Origin: DATFWC01 sp963777755
GTDB lineage: Bacteria > Pseudomonadota > Alphaproteobacteria > Rhizobiales > Xanthobacteraceae
Reading direction: 5' to 3'
DNA: 64,000 nt
Assembly (NCBI GenBank): GCA_963777755.1
Contig: CAVZSC010000036.1
Location: 62,001 to 126,000 of the forward strand
Shown: positions 52,003-60,932 of the stretch, piece by piece
Layout: each line of letters begins with the position of its first letter
Position numbering within the stretch: the stretch's first letter is position 1
Notes under the pieces: generated by a model
The model's input: only the letters and a program-made list of their open reading frames with translations
What the model was told of the DNA's origin: nothing
The model's database searches: none
Position numbers and translations under genes: made by a program

Positions 52003-53280
52003 TTAGTTCCTGTGCACCACGCACTGGCCGCCGGCGCCCTTGAGGTTGTTGCACAGCTCGCTCGCCTGTTCGGACGAGTACGGACCCACGCGGACGCGGT
52101 AGCGTACTCCGACCTTGTCCCCCAGATCCGCGCGCTGGATCGCCATCGGCTGGCCGCCCAGCACGGAGGGGTATTTCTGCTGCAGGGCGCGGAACGAGGC
52201 CTGCGCGTCCGATTCGCTGAGCTGCGAGGAGACCTGCACCATATAGCTGCCGCCCTCGGTGGCTGCCGGGCGGGCCGGCGTGGCCTGGACCGGGACGGTC
52301 GTCACCCGCGTCGGCTGTGGCGCCGCGGCCGCAGGGGCGGACTGGGTGGCAGTCGGCGTCCGCGCTGCCGGGGTGGTCGGCGCGCCGCTCGGCTGATCGG
52401 GCCGGATGGCGACGGTCTTGACCTTCTTCGGCTCGGTCGCCGCCTGAGAGGGAGGCGCCGTGTTGGGCGCCGCAAGCGGCGGCAGGACCGAACCGGTCGA
52501 TCCGGATACGCCCATGGTGCCGGGCGCCATCGATCGGGTCGCCGCGGTGCGGACATCGACCGGCTGCTCCTCGCGCGGAACGACCTTCTCGCCGCCCCGG
52601 TCGCCTACCCGGTCGTAGATCTGCTTGTTGAGTTGATTGTCGCTCGGAGCCGCCGGGACGACCTTGGTGGGCCCCTGCTCGGCCTTGATCACCGGCGGCT
52701 CGCCATCGGTTCCCGAAGGGCTCGTCCACGCCCTGTAGCCCAGAGCGCCGCCGGTCCCGACGATCGCCAGCGCCACCAGGGCCGCGACGGTCCGCAGGCC
52801 ACCTCGCTTCTTCTCCGGGGGAGCCTCGTCGTAGGTTTCCTCGGGGGGCAGCTGCCCTTCCTCGTAGTAGGCGTTCTCGTCGTAATAGCCGGCGTTGTCC
52901 TGGCCGTCATGGGCATAGGCGCCCTGATGGCTGTCCTGGGGCGCCGCCTCATAGCGGGCGTCACGCTGGTAGTTGGTATCATCGTAGTGGGCCGGGTAGG
53001 CCGCGCCGTGGCTGGGCTGCTGGTCGTCGTAGGCCAGAGCGGGATCGGCCTGCCGCGCGGTGCGCGAGGGCGGCTGGGCCGCCGTTGGCTGAGCCACTGG
53101 CGGTTGCGCCGCTTGGCGCCCCCCCTGCCGGGCGAGGTCGGCAAAGGGATCGTTCTGTCCGATCAGCCGGGCGAGCTCGGCTAAAGGGTCGCTGCGCCCC
53201 GTGTTGGCGGGGCCCTGTTCATGCGAATAGGAGTCGTCGGAGCGCATGGATCGAAGATTGGTATCCTGTGCCATACTCAT
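52003..53280 (-). CDS. SPOR-domain peptidoglycan-binding membrane protein
   Basis: 425 residues. Cytosolic Gln/Pro/Tyr-rich acidic N-terminus (residues 1-158), one span (TVAALVALAIVGTGGALGYRAW near 170), a long Pro/Ala/Thr-rich periplasmic linker and a C-terminal SPOR domain (SYMVQVSSQLSESDAQASFRALQQKY, VRVGPYSSEQASELCNNLK) that recognises denuded glycan strands at the division septum. A homologue occupies this place between nagZ and argS throughout Hyphomicrobiales. Two starts (53280 and 53274) are possible. Confidence 0.9.
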   Translation of the reverse strand: MSMAQDTNLRSMRSDDSYSHEQGPANTGRSDPLAELARLIGQNDPFADLARQGGRQAAQPPVAQPTAAQPPSRTARQADPALAYDDQQPSHGAAYPAHYDDTNYQRDARYEAAPQDSHQGAYAHDGQDNAGYYDENAYYEEGQLPPEETYDEAPPEKKRGGLRTVAALVALAIVGTGGALGYRAWTSPSGTDGEPPVIKAEQGPTKVVPAAPSDNQLNKQIYDRVGDRGGEKVVPREEQPVDVRTAATRSMAPGTMGVSGSTGSVLPPLAAPNTAPPSQAATEPKKVKTVAIRPDQPSGAPTTPAARTPTATQSAPAAAAPQPTRVTTVPVQATPARPAATEGGSYMVQVSSQLSESDAQASFRALQQKYPSVLGGQPMAIQRADLGDKVGVRYRVRVGPYSSEQASELCNNLKGAGGQCVVHRN

Positions 53281-53363
53281 ACTACCATTGGTTCAGGCGT
53301 TCCCCTACCATACCACAGTATGCCTGATCGCGCTGTGTTCGCGTCATGCGGCACGGAGCGGAA

Positions 53364-55136
53364 TCACCTCATCTCCTCCGGCGCCTCAACTCCGAGCAAA
53401 CCCAGCCCGGACGCGAGAACCGTCATTACGCCTTGCACAAGCCCAAGGCGCGCCACGGTTATTTGTGGATCATCAAAGATAATGAAGCGTAAATATGGCA
53501 GGTCTTTTCCGCGAGTCCATAGGGCATGGAACTCGCTGGCGAGTTCGTACAGATAGAAAGCGATCCGATGGGGCTCGTGCGCCTCGGCCGCGCCCTGGAT
53601 GACCCGCGGCCAGGCGGCGATCTTCTTCATCAGGGTTATTTCGTCATCGTGCTCAAGCAGATCGAGGGGGGCCTGCATGAGATAGGTGGCCCGCTCGCGG
53701 TCGTCCTGCGGCAGGTCGGGGAGCATCTCCCGGGCGTTGCGGAAGATCGACTTGGCGCGCGCGTGCCCATACTGCACGTAGAACACGGGATTGTCGCGCG
53801 ACTGCTCGATCACCTTGGCGAGGTCGAAATCGAGCACGGCGTCGTTCTTGCGATAGAGCATCATGAAGCGGACCGCGTCGCGGCCGACTTCGTCAACCAC
53901 CTCGCGCAGGGTGACGAACTCGCCGGCCCGCTTCGACATCTTGACCGGCTCGCCGCCGCGCAGGAGCTTCACCAGCTGGATGATCTTGACGTCGAGATCG
54001 GCGGCGCCCCCGCTGACGGCCTGCACGGCCGCCTGCACCCGTTTGATGTAGCCGCCGTGGTCCGCGCCCCACACGTCGATCAGATGGCGGAAGCCGCGCT
54101 CGAATTTCGAACGGTGATAGGCGATGTCGGAGGCAAAATAGGTGTAGCTTCCGTCGGACTTGCGCAGCGGACGGTCGACGTCGTCGCCGAATTTGGTCGA
54201 GCGGAACAGCGTCTGCTCGCGGTCCTCCCAGTCCTCGACCGCCTGGCCCTTGGGCGGCGGCAGGCGTCCCTCGTACACGAGCCCCTTGTTGCGCAGCTCC
54301 TCGATGGTCGCCTCCACGGCGCCGCCATTGCCCACGCTGAGAGAGCGCTCGGAGAAGAACACATCATGGCGCACGTTGAGCGCCGCGAGGTCGGTGCGGA
54401 TCGACGCCATCATCATGTCGATCGATTTCTCCCGCACGAGCGGCAGCCAGGCGGTCTCCGATTGCTCCCTGAGCGAGTCGCCGTACTCCGTGACAAGCGC
54501 CTGCCCGACCGGCTTCAGGTAGTCGCCCGGATAGAGTCCATCCGGAACGGGGCCGATGTTTTCACCCAGCGCCTCGAGATAACGGTGGAAGGCGGAGCGG
54601 GCGAGCACGTCGACCTGCGCGCCTGCGTCGTTGATGTAATATTCGCGCGTGACCGCGTAGCCGTCGAAGGCGAGCAGGTTCGCGAGCGCGTCGCCGAACA
54701 CCGCCCCGCGGCAATGGCCGACGTGCATCGGGCCGGTCGGATTGGCGGACACGTATTCGACGTTGACCCTTTCGTCGCGCCCGGAGTTGCCGCGGCCGTA
54801 GTCGGGACCGGCCGCGATCGCCGCCGCAAGGGTCGCACGCCAAACGCTGCGATCGAGCGTCAGGTTGATGAAGCCGGGGCCTGCGACTTGCGTGCCCGTG
54901 ACCTGCGGCAGTCTTTCCAGCTCGGCGGCGATCCGCTCGGCGAGCTCGCGCGGCTTTACGCCGGCATCCTTGGCAAGCACCATCGCGGCGTTGGTCGCGA
55001 GATCGCCGTGGGCCGCTTCGCGCGGCGGCTCGACCACGATGCGCGCAACATCGAGCGGCCGCGTGAAGCCCCCTGCCCGTTCCAGCGCCTCGACGGCAGC
55101 GCGAACGTGCTCGGTGAAATCGGCGAAGACATTCAT
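53364..55136 (-). CDS. argS: Arginyl-tRNA synthetase
   Basis: 590 residues, class I. HIGH motif HVGH in NPTGPMHVGHCRGAVFGD, KMSKR-type loop VKMSKRAGEFVTLRE, the N-terminal additional domain and a C-terminal anticodon-binding domain (DALB) are present. It charges tRNA-Arg. It lies 9 bp after dgt on the same strand, and the frame is uninterrupted. Confidence 0.97.
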   Translation of the reverse strand: MNVFADFTEHVRAAVEALERAGGFTRPLDVARIVVEPPREAAHGDLATNAAMVLAKDAGVKPRELAERIAAELERLPQVTGTQVAGPGFINLTLDRSVWRATLAAAIAAGPDYGRGNSGRDERVNVEYVSANPTGPMHVGHCRGAVFGDALANLLAFDGYAVTREYYINDAGAQVDVLARSAFHRYLEALGENIGPVPDGLYPGDYLKPVGQALVTEYGDSLREQSETAWLPLVREKSIDMMMASIRTDLAALNVRHDVFFSERSLSVGNGGAVEATIEELRNKGLVYEGRLPPPKGQAVEDWEDREQTLFRSTKFGDDVDRPLRKSDGSYTYFASDIAYHRSKFERGFRHLIDVWGADHGGYIKRVQAAVQAVSGGAADLDVKIIQLVKLLRGGEPVKMSKRAGEFVTLREVVDEVGRDAVRFMMLYRKNDAVLDFDLAKVIEQSRDNPVFYVQYGHARAKSIFRNAREMLPDLPQDDRERATYLMQAPLDLLEHDDEITLMKKIAAWPRVIQGAAEAHEPHRIAFYLYELASEFHALWTRGKDLPYLRFIIFDDPQITVARLGLVQGVMTVLASGLGLLGVEAPEEMR

Positions 55137-55145
55137 GGCGCGCCG

Positions 55146-56354
55146 CTAGCTCAATTCCGGGGTCGAGTCAAAATGCCGGGCGTGCTCGATCAGCGCGTAG
55201 CGATCGGTCATGCCGGCGATGAAATCGCAGATCCGCCTGATGCGGCCGTCCGCGTCCGCGTCGTCGAGCCCGTGCGACCACTCGGCCGGGAGGTCGGCGG
55301 GCCGCGCCATGAAATGTCGGAACAGGTCGCGTACCACGTCCTGGGCGTCGCCCATGATGCGGACGATGCGCGGGTGCCGGTACATGCGGGGATAAAGAAA
55401 CGCCTTGATGGCCGCATCGGCGTCAGCCATGGCGGGCGAGAAGGCGACGACGGGCGCCGCCGCGCCACGGATGTCGTCGATCGAGCACGGCGCGAGCGCG
55501 GCCACTCGCCGTGCCGATTCGGCGATCACGTCCTCGATCATGCGCGCGATCAGGCGGCGGATCAGTTCGTGCACCAGTCGCGACGGCTCCAGGTGCGGAT
55601 GCCCTGCGCCGATCTCGCGCAGCGCCTCGTCGATCAGCGCGACCTGCGCCAGGTCGCCGAGATCGAACAGTTCGGCGCGCACCCCGTCGTCGATGTCATG
55701 CGCGTCGTAGGCGATGTCGTCGGCGATCGCCGCGAGCTGCGCCTCGCCGCCCGGCTGGGTCCAGATCTCGAGGTCCTGGTGCTGGGCGTAGAGCCTGACC
55801 GCCGCCGGCACCCCGCGCTCGGCGTAGCGGCCGATCGGGCGTCCGGCACGGTCGGTGATCGGCCCGTTGTGCTTGACGATGCCTTCGAGCGTCTCCCACG
55901 ACAGGTTGAGGCCGTCGAAGTCGGCATAGCGCCGCTCGGTCACCGTGACGACGCGCAGGGCCTGCGCATTGTGGTCGAACCCGCCGTGATCGGCGAGGCA
56001 CTGGTCGAGCGCGCGCTCGCCGGCGTGGCCGAACGGCGGATGCCCGAGGTCGTGGGCGAGCGCCAGCGCCTCGGCCAGGTCCTCGTCGAGCCCGAGCGCG
56101 CGGGCGAGCGAGCGGGCGATCTGCTGGACCTCAAGCGTATGGGTGAGGCGGGTGCGGAAATGGTCGCCCTCGTGGAAGACGAAGACCTGCGTCTTGTAGG
56201 CGAGCCGGCGGAAGGCGGTGGCATGAATGATGCGGTCGCAATCGCGCCGGAACGGGTTTCGGGTCGGGCTCGCCGGCTCCTGGTGGAGGCGCCCCCGGCT
56301 GCGTCCCGGGTCGGCCGCATGGGCGGCGCGGGCAGCGGCGGCCTCAATCGTCAT
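55146..56354 (-). CDS. dgt: Deoxyguanosinetriphosphate triphosphohydrolase-like protein
   Basis: 402 residues from ATG 56354. HD-domain metal site: RRLAYKTQVFVFHEGDHFRTRLTHTLEV (His), AEALALAHDLGHPPFGHAGE (HD) and AIADDIAYDAHDIDDG (Asp). These enzymes cut dNTPs to deoxynucleoside and tripolyphosphate; substrate preference of the alphaproteobacterial type is not fixed from sequence. It diverges from erpA and leads argS. Confidence 0.93.
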   Translation of the reverse strand: MTIEAAAARAAHAADPGRSRGRLHQEPASPTRNPFRRDCDRIIHATAFRRLAYKTQVFVFHEGDHFRTRLTHTLEVQQIARSLARALGLDEDLAEALALAHDLGHPPFGHAGERALDQCLADHGGFDHNAQALRVVTVTERRYADFDGLNLSWETLEGIVKHNGPITDRAGRPIGRYAERGVPAAVRLYAQHQDLEIWTQPGGEAQLAAIADDIAYDAHDIDDGVRAELFDLGDLAQVALIDEALREIGAGHPHLEPSRLVHELIRRLIARMIEDVIAESARRVAALAPCSIDDIRGAAAPVVAFSPAMADADAAIKAFLYPRMYRHPRIVRIMGDAQDVVRDLFRHFMARPADLPAEWSHGLDDADADGRIRRICDFIAGMTDRYALIEHARHFDSTPELS

Positions 56355-56443
56355 GATCTCCGCCCATCGTTGACCCCAGCCTTTGTGGTACTTAACTATC
56401 CGGGACAAGCCCTGTCCACGGGCAGGCGACGAGGTACACGGAC

Positions 56444-56773
56444 ATGACGACGAACGTCACGGTGAGCGCGCGCGCGGCGCGGCAAATCGGGGAGATCCTC
56501 AAAGGCGAGGCCGCGGGCGCGATGCTGCGGGTGAGCGTCGAGGGCGGCGGCTGCTCGGGGTTTCAGTACAAGTTCGACATCGAGCGCAGCAAGGCCGACG
56601 ACGACGTGCTGATCGCGCGCGACGGCGCGGCCGTGCTGATCGATCCGGTCTCGCTCGGCTTCATGGCCGGCGCCGAGATCGATTTCGTCGACGACCTGAT
56701 CGGCGCGTCGTTCCGCATCAACAATCCGAAAGCGACCGCCTCCTGCGGCTGCGGGACGAGCTTCACGATCTAG
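56444..56773 (+). CDS. erpA: Iron-sulfur cluster insertion protein ErpA (A-type carrier)
   Basis: 109 residues with the three conserved cysteines of A-type carriers (GGGCSGFQY and SCGCGTSF). It passes [4Fe-4S] clusters to apoproteins. ATG 56444 follows GACGAGGTACACGGAC; divergent from dgt with an 89-bp promoter region between. Confidence 0.95.
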   Translation: MTTNVTVSARAARQIGEILKGEAAGAMLRVSVEGGGCSGFQYKFDIERSKADDDVLIARDGAAVLIDPVSLGFMAGAEIDFVDDLIGASFRINNPKATASCGCGTSFTI

Positions 56774-56789
56774 ATTCCGCCACGTCGCT

Positions 56790-56891
56790 TGTAGGGGCAC
56801 CCGTTGTGGGTGCCCGCGGCCTTTCGGGCGACCGGAACCATCAGCAATGTTGTGCTGTGCGGCCTGCGGGCACCACAAGGGTCGCCCTACA
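56790..56891. repeat. Imperfect inverted repeat (GTAGGGGCACCC type)
   Basis: Left arm 56790-56821 (TGTAGGGGCACCC..TTGTGGGTGCCCGCGGCC) and right arm 56861-56891 (GGCCTGCGGGCACCACAAGGGTCGCCCTAC) are reverse complements with a few mismatches; the loop is about 39 bp. It looks like a palindromic intergenic element of the kind scattered through related genomes. Confidence 0.65.
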
Positions 56892-56951
56892 ATCGGCAAT
56901 GCCTTGCAGCAAGAGGGCGACCATCCCCCACTTTCGCAGGCAAGCTTCGAG

Positions 56952-56978
56952 GCTCGGCGCACGAAGCGTGCGCCGAGC
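56952..56978. repeat. Perfect 11-bp hairpin
   Basis: GCTCGGCGCAC (56952-56962), loop GAAGC, GTGCGCCGAGC (56968-56978). Followed by CCTCAGGATG, as in dispersed rhizobial palindromic repeats. Confidence 0.6.
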
Positions 56979-57193
56979 GCCTCAGGATGCCGAGGGTCGG
57001 GGTCGGGGCGGCGGCACCGCCGCGCGCCACCGACATCCTGCTGATTCACGATGTCATACAGCCCAACGCTTCGCCCCTCCCGGCGGTCACTTCGGCGGCT
57101 TTGCCGCCGGCGGCTTCGCCGCGTGACCGTTTCGAGCCGGGCTTTGCGTCCTTCGCGGCTCGACCGCTGCGCGCTCGAGCACCTCAGATAAGG

Positions 57194-57213
57194 CCCTCAG
57201 GATGACCTGAGGG
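57194..57213. repeat. Perfect 8-bp hairpin
   Basis: CCCTCAGG, loop ATGA, CCTGAGGG. Part of the same repeat-rich spacer; role unknown. Confidence 0.55.
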
Positions 57214-57256
57214 AGCGGAGCGCCGCGAGGGCGCTGGTGCGGAACGCCGCACCCGT

Positions 57257-57302
57257 GGCGTGTTTCTCCCCTTCCCGTTTGCGAGGCGGGAAGGGACACG
57301 CC
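57257..57302. repeat. Interrupted hairpin with CCTTCCCG/CGGGAAGG core
   Basis: CCTTCCCG (57270-57277) and CGGGAAGG (57287-57294) pair, with GGCGTGT and ACACGCC outer arms. Another palindrome of the intergenic spacer. Confidence 0.5.
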
Positions 57303-57620
57303 GGAACACCTTGCGAGGGTGTCCCCGCGCGCCAGTGACGTAGGCGCGCGCGCCCTCGCGGCGCTCCACCGCGGCGGCCACGACCTCTCCGGATCCGATC
57401 AGGGTCGTGACTGCCGCTCCCCGCTCCGCCTTCGTGTGTCTTCCGGAAGACGCCCTGGGTGAGCCGGGATGGATGGGAGTAAAGAACTAGTCTGGGAATA
57501 TTGTCAATAGGCACCACCAACTTTTTTTCCGATTTTCAGGAATGCGGGATCGCGCCGGATCCCTCGATTCACCCGGCACAGCCGCGTCCTCTCCCGGAGC
57601 AGGGACCTGGGCACGGTCTT

Positions 57621-57725
57621 GCCACCACTCAAGGCTGCGGAGCACCGGATGGCCCGCCCCCCGCTTTCGCCGGGGACATGTTTCGCGGGCCATGACAGAG
57701 GTCTCGCTTAAGCCAGCGCCAATGA
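57621..57725 (+). repeat. Dispersed intergenic element, copy 2
   Basis: Shares with 15412-15490 the ordered blocks CCACTCAAGG, a CCCCG/CGGGG hairpin, GGGCCATGACA and GAGGTCTCGCTTAAGC..GCGCCAA. It abuts the 3' end of the RND pump gene on the minus strand and may act as its terminator. Confidence 0.55.
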
Positions 57726-57734
57726 GGGGCGCCT

Positions 57735-60700
57735 CTACTCGGCGGCGATCTGGCGCGGCTCCTCGACGTGCGGCACCTCGTCGAGCTGCGGCTCGAGGCT
57801 GCGCTTCAGGCGCCGGTCGATGCGATCCAGGTAGAGATAGATCACCGGCGTGATGTAGAGGGTGAGGAGCTGGGAGAGCACCAGCCCGCCGACCACGGCG
57901 ACGCCGAGCGGCTGGCGCAGCTCGGCGCCCGCGCCGGTGCCGAGCGCGATCGGCAAGGTGCCGAAGATCGCCGCGAACGTCGTCATCATGATCGGCCGGA
58001 AGCGGAGCAGCGCGGCATCGCGGATCGCCGCCTCCGCGCTCAAGCCGACGCGCCGCCGCTCGATCGCGAAATCCACCATCATGATGGCGTTCTTCTTGAC
58101 GATGCCGACCAACATGACGATGCCGATCATGGCGATGACGGTCAGCTCCATGTTGAACGCCATGAGGGTGAGGATCGCCCCGATGCCCGCCGAAGGCAGG
58201 CCGGAGATGATGGTGATCGGGTGGATGAAGCTCTCGTACAGGATGCCGAGCACCACGTAGGCGGCGAAGATCGCCGCGAGGATCAGAATGCCCTGCCCTT
58301 TCAGCGAATCCTGGAACACCTGCGCGGTGCCCTGGAAGCCGGTCGTTACGGTCGGCGGCAGGCGCTCGTCGCGCTCGATCTTCTGGATGGCGTCGACCGC
58401 CTGACCGAGCGAATAGCCGGGCGCCAGGTTGAACGAGATCGTGACAGCCGGCTGCTGACCCTGATGGTTCACCTGCAGGGGACCGACGCTGGGAATGAGC
58501 CGCGTGACCGCGGTGAGCGGCACCACTGGCCCGGTCAGGGTTCCGACCCCGCTCACGCCGCCGCCGGGGGCGATGCCGCCCGCGTTGTTGACGTTGGCGT
58601 TGGTCTTGAGGAAAAGCTTCGACAATCCGGACGGATCGGCCTGGAACTCGGGCAGGCTTTCGAGGATGACCTGATAATCGTTCGACGGCGTGTAGATGGT
58701 CGCCACCTGCCGGGTGCCGAAGGCATTGAACAATTCCTGCCGGACCTGATCGACCGTGATGCCGTAGATCGCCGCCTTTTCGCGGTCGATCTCCACCGTC
58801 ATCTGCGGATTCCGGATGTACAGATCGGTAGTGACGTCCTGCAGGCCTTCCAGCTTCGCGATCTTTTCGCGCATGTCGGGCGCCACGCGATAGAGCGTTT
58901 CGGTGTCGCTCGATTGCAGCGTGTACTGATACTGGCTCTTGGAGATGCGTCCGCCGATATTGATGTTCTGGATATTCTGGAAATACACCGCTATGCCAGG
59001 AACGACGTTGGTGGTCCGGCGCAGGCGCTGGATGATGGCGTTCGACGTCTCGTTGCGCTCCGCCTTCGGCTTGAGCGCAACGAACATGCGGCCGTAGTTG
59101 GTGGTCGCGTTGGGGCCGCCGACGCCGACCGTCGAGTTGACGTAGTCGACCGCCTTGTCGGCGCGTATGATCGCCGCGACCTTGGCCTGATGCTCGACCA
59201 TGGCGTTGAATGAAATGTCGGTCGCACCCTCGGTCACCGCTATGACCAGGCCGGTATCCTCGATCGGGAAGAAGCCCTTCGGAACCGCGATATAGAGATA
59301 GATCGTCCCGCCGATGGTGGCGAACGTGACGAGAAGCATGACCAGCTTGTACTTGATGACGCGAATGAGGCTCCATTCGTAGGCGTGCAGCGAGCTGTTG
59401 AACACCGCTTCGAAGCCGCGCAGCAGCCACATCTGCTTCTTTTCGCCGGGCTGGTGCCCGCGCAGGACACGCGCGCACAGCATCGGCGTGAGCGTGAGCG
59501 AGACGAAGCCCGACACGATGATCGCGACCGCGATGGTCACGGCGAATTCGCGGAACACCCGGCCGACCACGCCGCCCATCAGCAGCACCGGGATGAACAC
59601 GGCGATCAGCGAGAAGGTGATCGAGATGATGGTGAAGCCGATCTCGCGCGCCCCCTTGAGCGCCGCCTCGAACGGCCGCATACCGCCCTCGATGTGGCGC
59701 ATGATGTTTTCCAGCATGACGATCGCATCGTCGACGACGAAGCCGACCGACAGCGTCAATGCCAGAAGCGTCATGTTGTTGATCGAGAATCCGAACGCAT
59801 ACATCGCCGCGCAGGTGCCGACGAGTGAGATCGGCACCGCCAACGCGGGAATGATCGTTGCGGCGGCCGAGCGCAGGAACAGGAAGATCACCATGACGAC
59901 GAGCGCGATGGCGATGCCCAAGGTCTCCTGAACGTCGATCACCGATTGGCGGATCAGGACCGACCGGTCCATCAGGACTTGCATGTCGATCGATGCCGGG
60001 ACCTGCGCGCGGAAGCTCGGCAGCTTGGCGCGCACCTGGTCGACGACCGCGACCGTATTGGCATCGGGCTGGCGCTGGATCGCCAGCACGATCGCGCGAT
60101 TGCCGTTGAACCAGCTGGCGATCTTGTCGTTCTCCACGCTGTCGATGACGCGGGCGATATCCGATAACTTGATCGGCATGCCGTTGCGCCAGGCGACGAC
60201 GACGTGGCGATAGTCGGCCGCCCGCTCCATTGCGGCGGTGGCCATGAGCGACACGTTCTGCTGGGGACCGGACAGCACACCGACCGGCACGTTGGAGTTG
60301 GTCTTGGCGACCGCGTTGCGCACGTCCTCGAGCGAGATGTTACGCGCGGCCGCCGCCACCGGATCGACCTGCACGCGCACGGCGAATTTCTGCGCGCCGT
60401 ACACCAGCACCTGGGCGATGCCGGGCAGCTGCGAGACCTGCTGCGCGATCGTGTCGCCGTATTCATGGACAGTCGACAGCGGCAATGTCGGCGAAATGAT
60501 CGCGACGAACATGACCGGGAATTCGCCCGGATTCACTTTCCGGAAACCCGGCGGCGTCGTCATTTCCGTCGGCAGGCGCCGCTGCGCGACGGTGAGGGCG
60601 GTCTGCACGTCGAGGGCCGCGCCGTCGATGTCGCGGTTGAGATCGAACTGGATGGTGATCGACGTGTTGCCGAGCGAGGACGACGACGTCATCGACGAAA

Positions 60701-60929
60701 TGCCGGCGATGGTCGAGAGCTGGCGCTCGATCGGCGCCGCCACCGACGCCGCCATCGTCTCCGCTCCGGCGCCGGGCAACTGTGCCACGACCTGGATGGT
60801 CGGGAAATCGACCTTGGGCAACGCCGCTACCGGCAACAGGCGATACGCGAAGGCTCCGAAGACGATGATCGACGCCGTGATCAGCGTCGTCATCACCGGC
60901 CGGCGAATGCAGACTTCCGACAGCGTCAT
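57735..60929 (-). CDS. RND efflux permease (HAE1/MdtC-like)
   Basis: 1064 residues, the size of AcrB-family pumps, with twelve predicted spans. Key features: FPTIQVVAQLPGAGAETMAASVAAP at the start of the porter domain, the TM4 proton relay VDDAIVMLENIMRHIE (Asp-Asp), the partner Lys in GIVKKNAIMMVDFA of TM10, and IPALAVPISLVGTCAAMY. It exports lipophilic or amphiphilic compounds in exchange for protons. Its ATG lies 3 bp after the adaptor stop, so both form an operon. No outer membrane factor gene is in the window. Confidence 0.93.
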   Translation of the reverse strand: MTLSEVCIRRPVMTTLITASIIVFGAFAYRLLPVAALPKVDFPTIQVVAQLPGAGAETMAASVAAPIERQLSTIAGISSMTSSSSLGNTSITIQFDLNRDIDGAALDVQTALTVAQRRLPTEMTTPPGFRKVNPGEFPVMFVAIISPTLPLSTVHEYGDTIAQQVSQLPGIAQVLVYGAQKFAVRVQVDPVAAAARNISLEDVRNAVAKTNSNVPVGVLSGPQQNVSLMATAAMERAADYRHVVVAWRNGMPIKLSDIARVIDSVENDKIASWFNGNRAIVLAIQRQPDANTVAVVDQVRAKLPSFRAQVPASIDMQVLMDRSVLIRQSVIDVQETLGIAIALVVMVIFLFLRSAAATIIPALAVPISLVGTCAAMYAFGFSINNMTLLALTLSVGFVVDDAIVMLENIMRHIEGGMRPFEAALKGAREIGFTIISITFSLIAVFIPVLLMGGVVGRVFREFAVTIAVAIIVSGFVSLTLTPMLCARVLRGHQPGEKKQMWLLRGFEAVFNSSLHAYEWSLIRVIKYKLVMLLVTFATIGGTIYLYIAVPKGFFPIEDTGLVIAVTEGATDISFNAMVEHQAKVAAIIRADKAVDYVNSTVGVGGPNATTNYGRMFVALKPKAERNETSNAIIQRLRRTTNVVPGIAVYFQNIQNINIGGRISKSQYQYTLQSSDTETLYRVAPDMREKIAKLEGLQDVTTDLYIRNPQMTVEIDREKAAIYGITVDQVRQELFNAFGTRQVATIYTPSNDYQVILESLPEFQADPSGLSKLFLKTNANVNNAGGIAPGGGVSGVGTLTGPVVPLTAVTRLIPSVGPLQVNHQGQQPAVTISFNLAPGYSLGQAVDAIQKIERDERLPPTVTTGFQGTAQVFQDSLKGQGILILAAIFAAYVVLGILYESFIHPITIISGLPSAGIGAILTLMAFNMELTVIAMIGIVMLVGIVKKNAIMMVDFAIERRRVGLSAEAAIRDAALLRFRPIMMTTFAAIFGTLPIALGTGAGAELRQPLGVAVVGGLVLSQLLTLYITPVIYLYLDRIDRRLKRSLEPQLDEVPHVEEPRQIAAE

Positions 60930-60932
60930 CGG

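Larger units (their letters stand above)
56774..57734. other. 961-bp gene-free, repeat-rich spacer
   Basis: No convincing gene on either strand. It contains, in order, a long inverted repeat (56790-56891), an 11-bp hairpin (56952-56978), an 8-bp hairpin (57194-57213), a CTTCCCG/CGGGAAG hairpin (57257-57302) and a dispersed element (57621-57725). The 57440-57540 stretch is AT-rich. The motifs ..CTTCGAGG.. and ..CCTCAGGATG.. resemble the dispersed palindromic repeats common in Bradyrhizobium-type genomes. Confidence 0.7.

Noticed and set aside
53526..56447. 973-codon plus-strand frame opposite argS and dgt
   Set aside because: Composition artefact of high GC; both minus-strand genes are complete and canonical.
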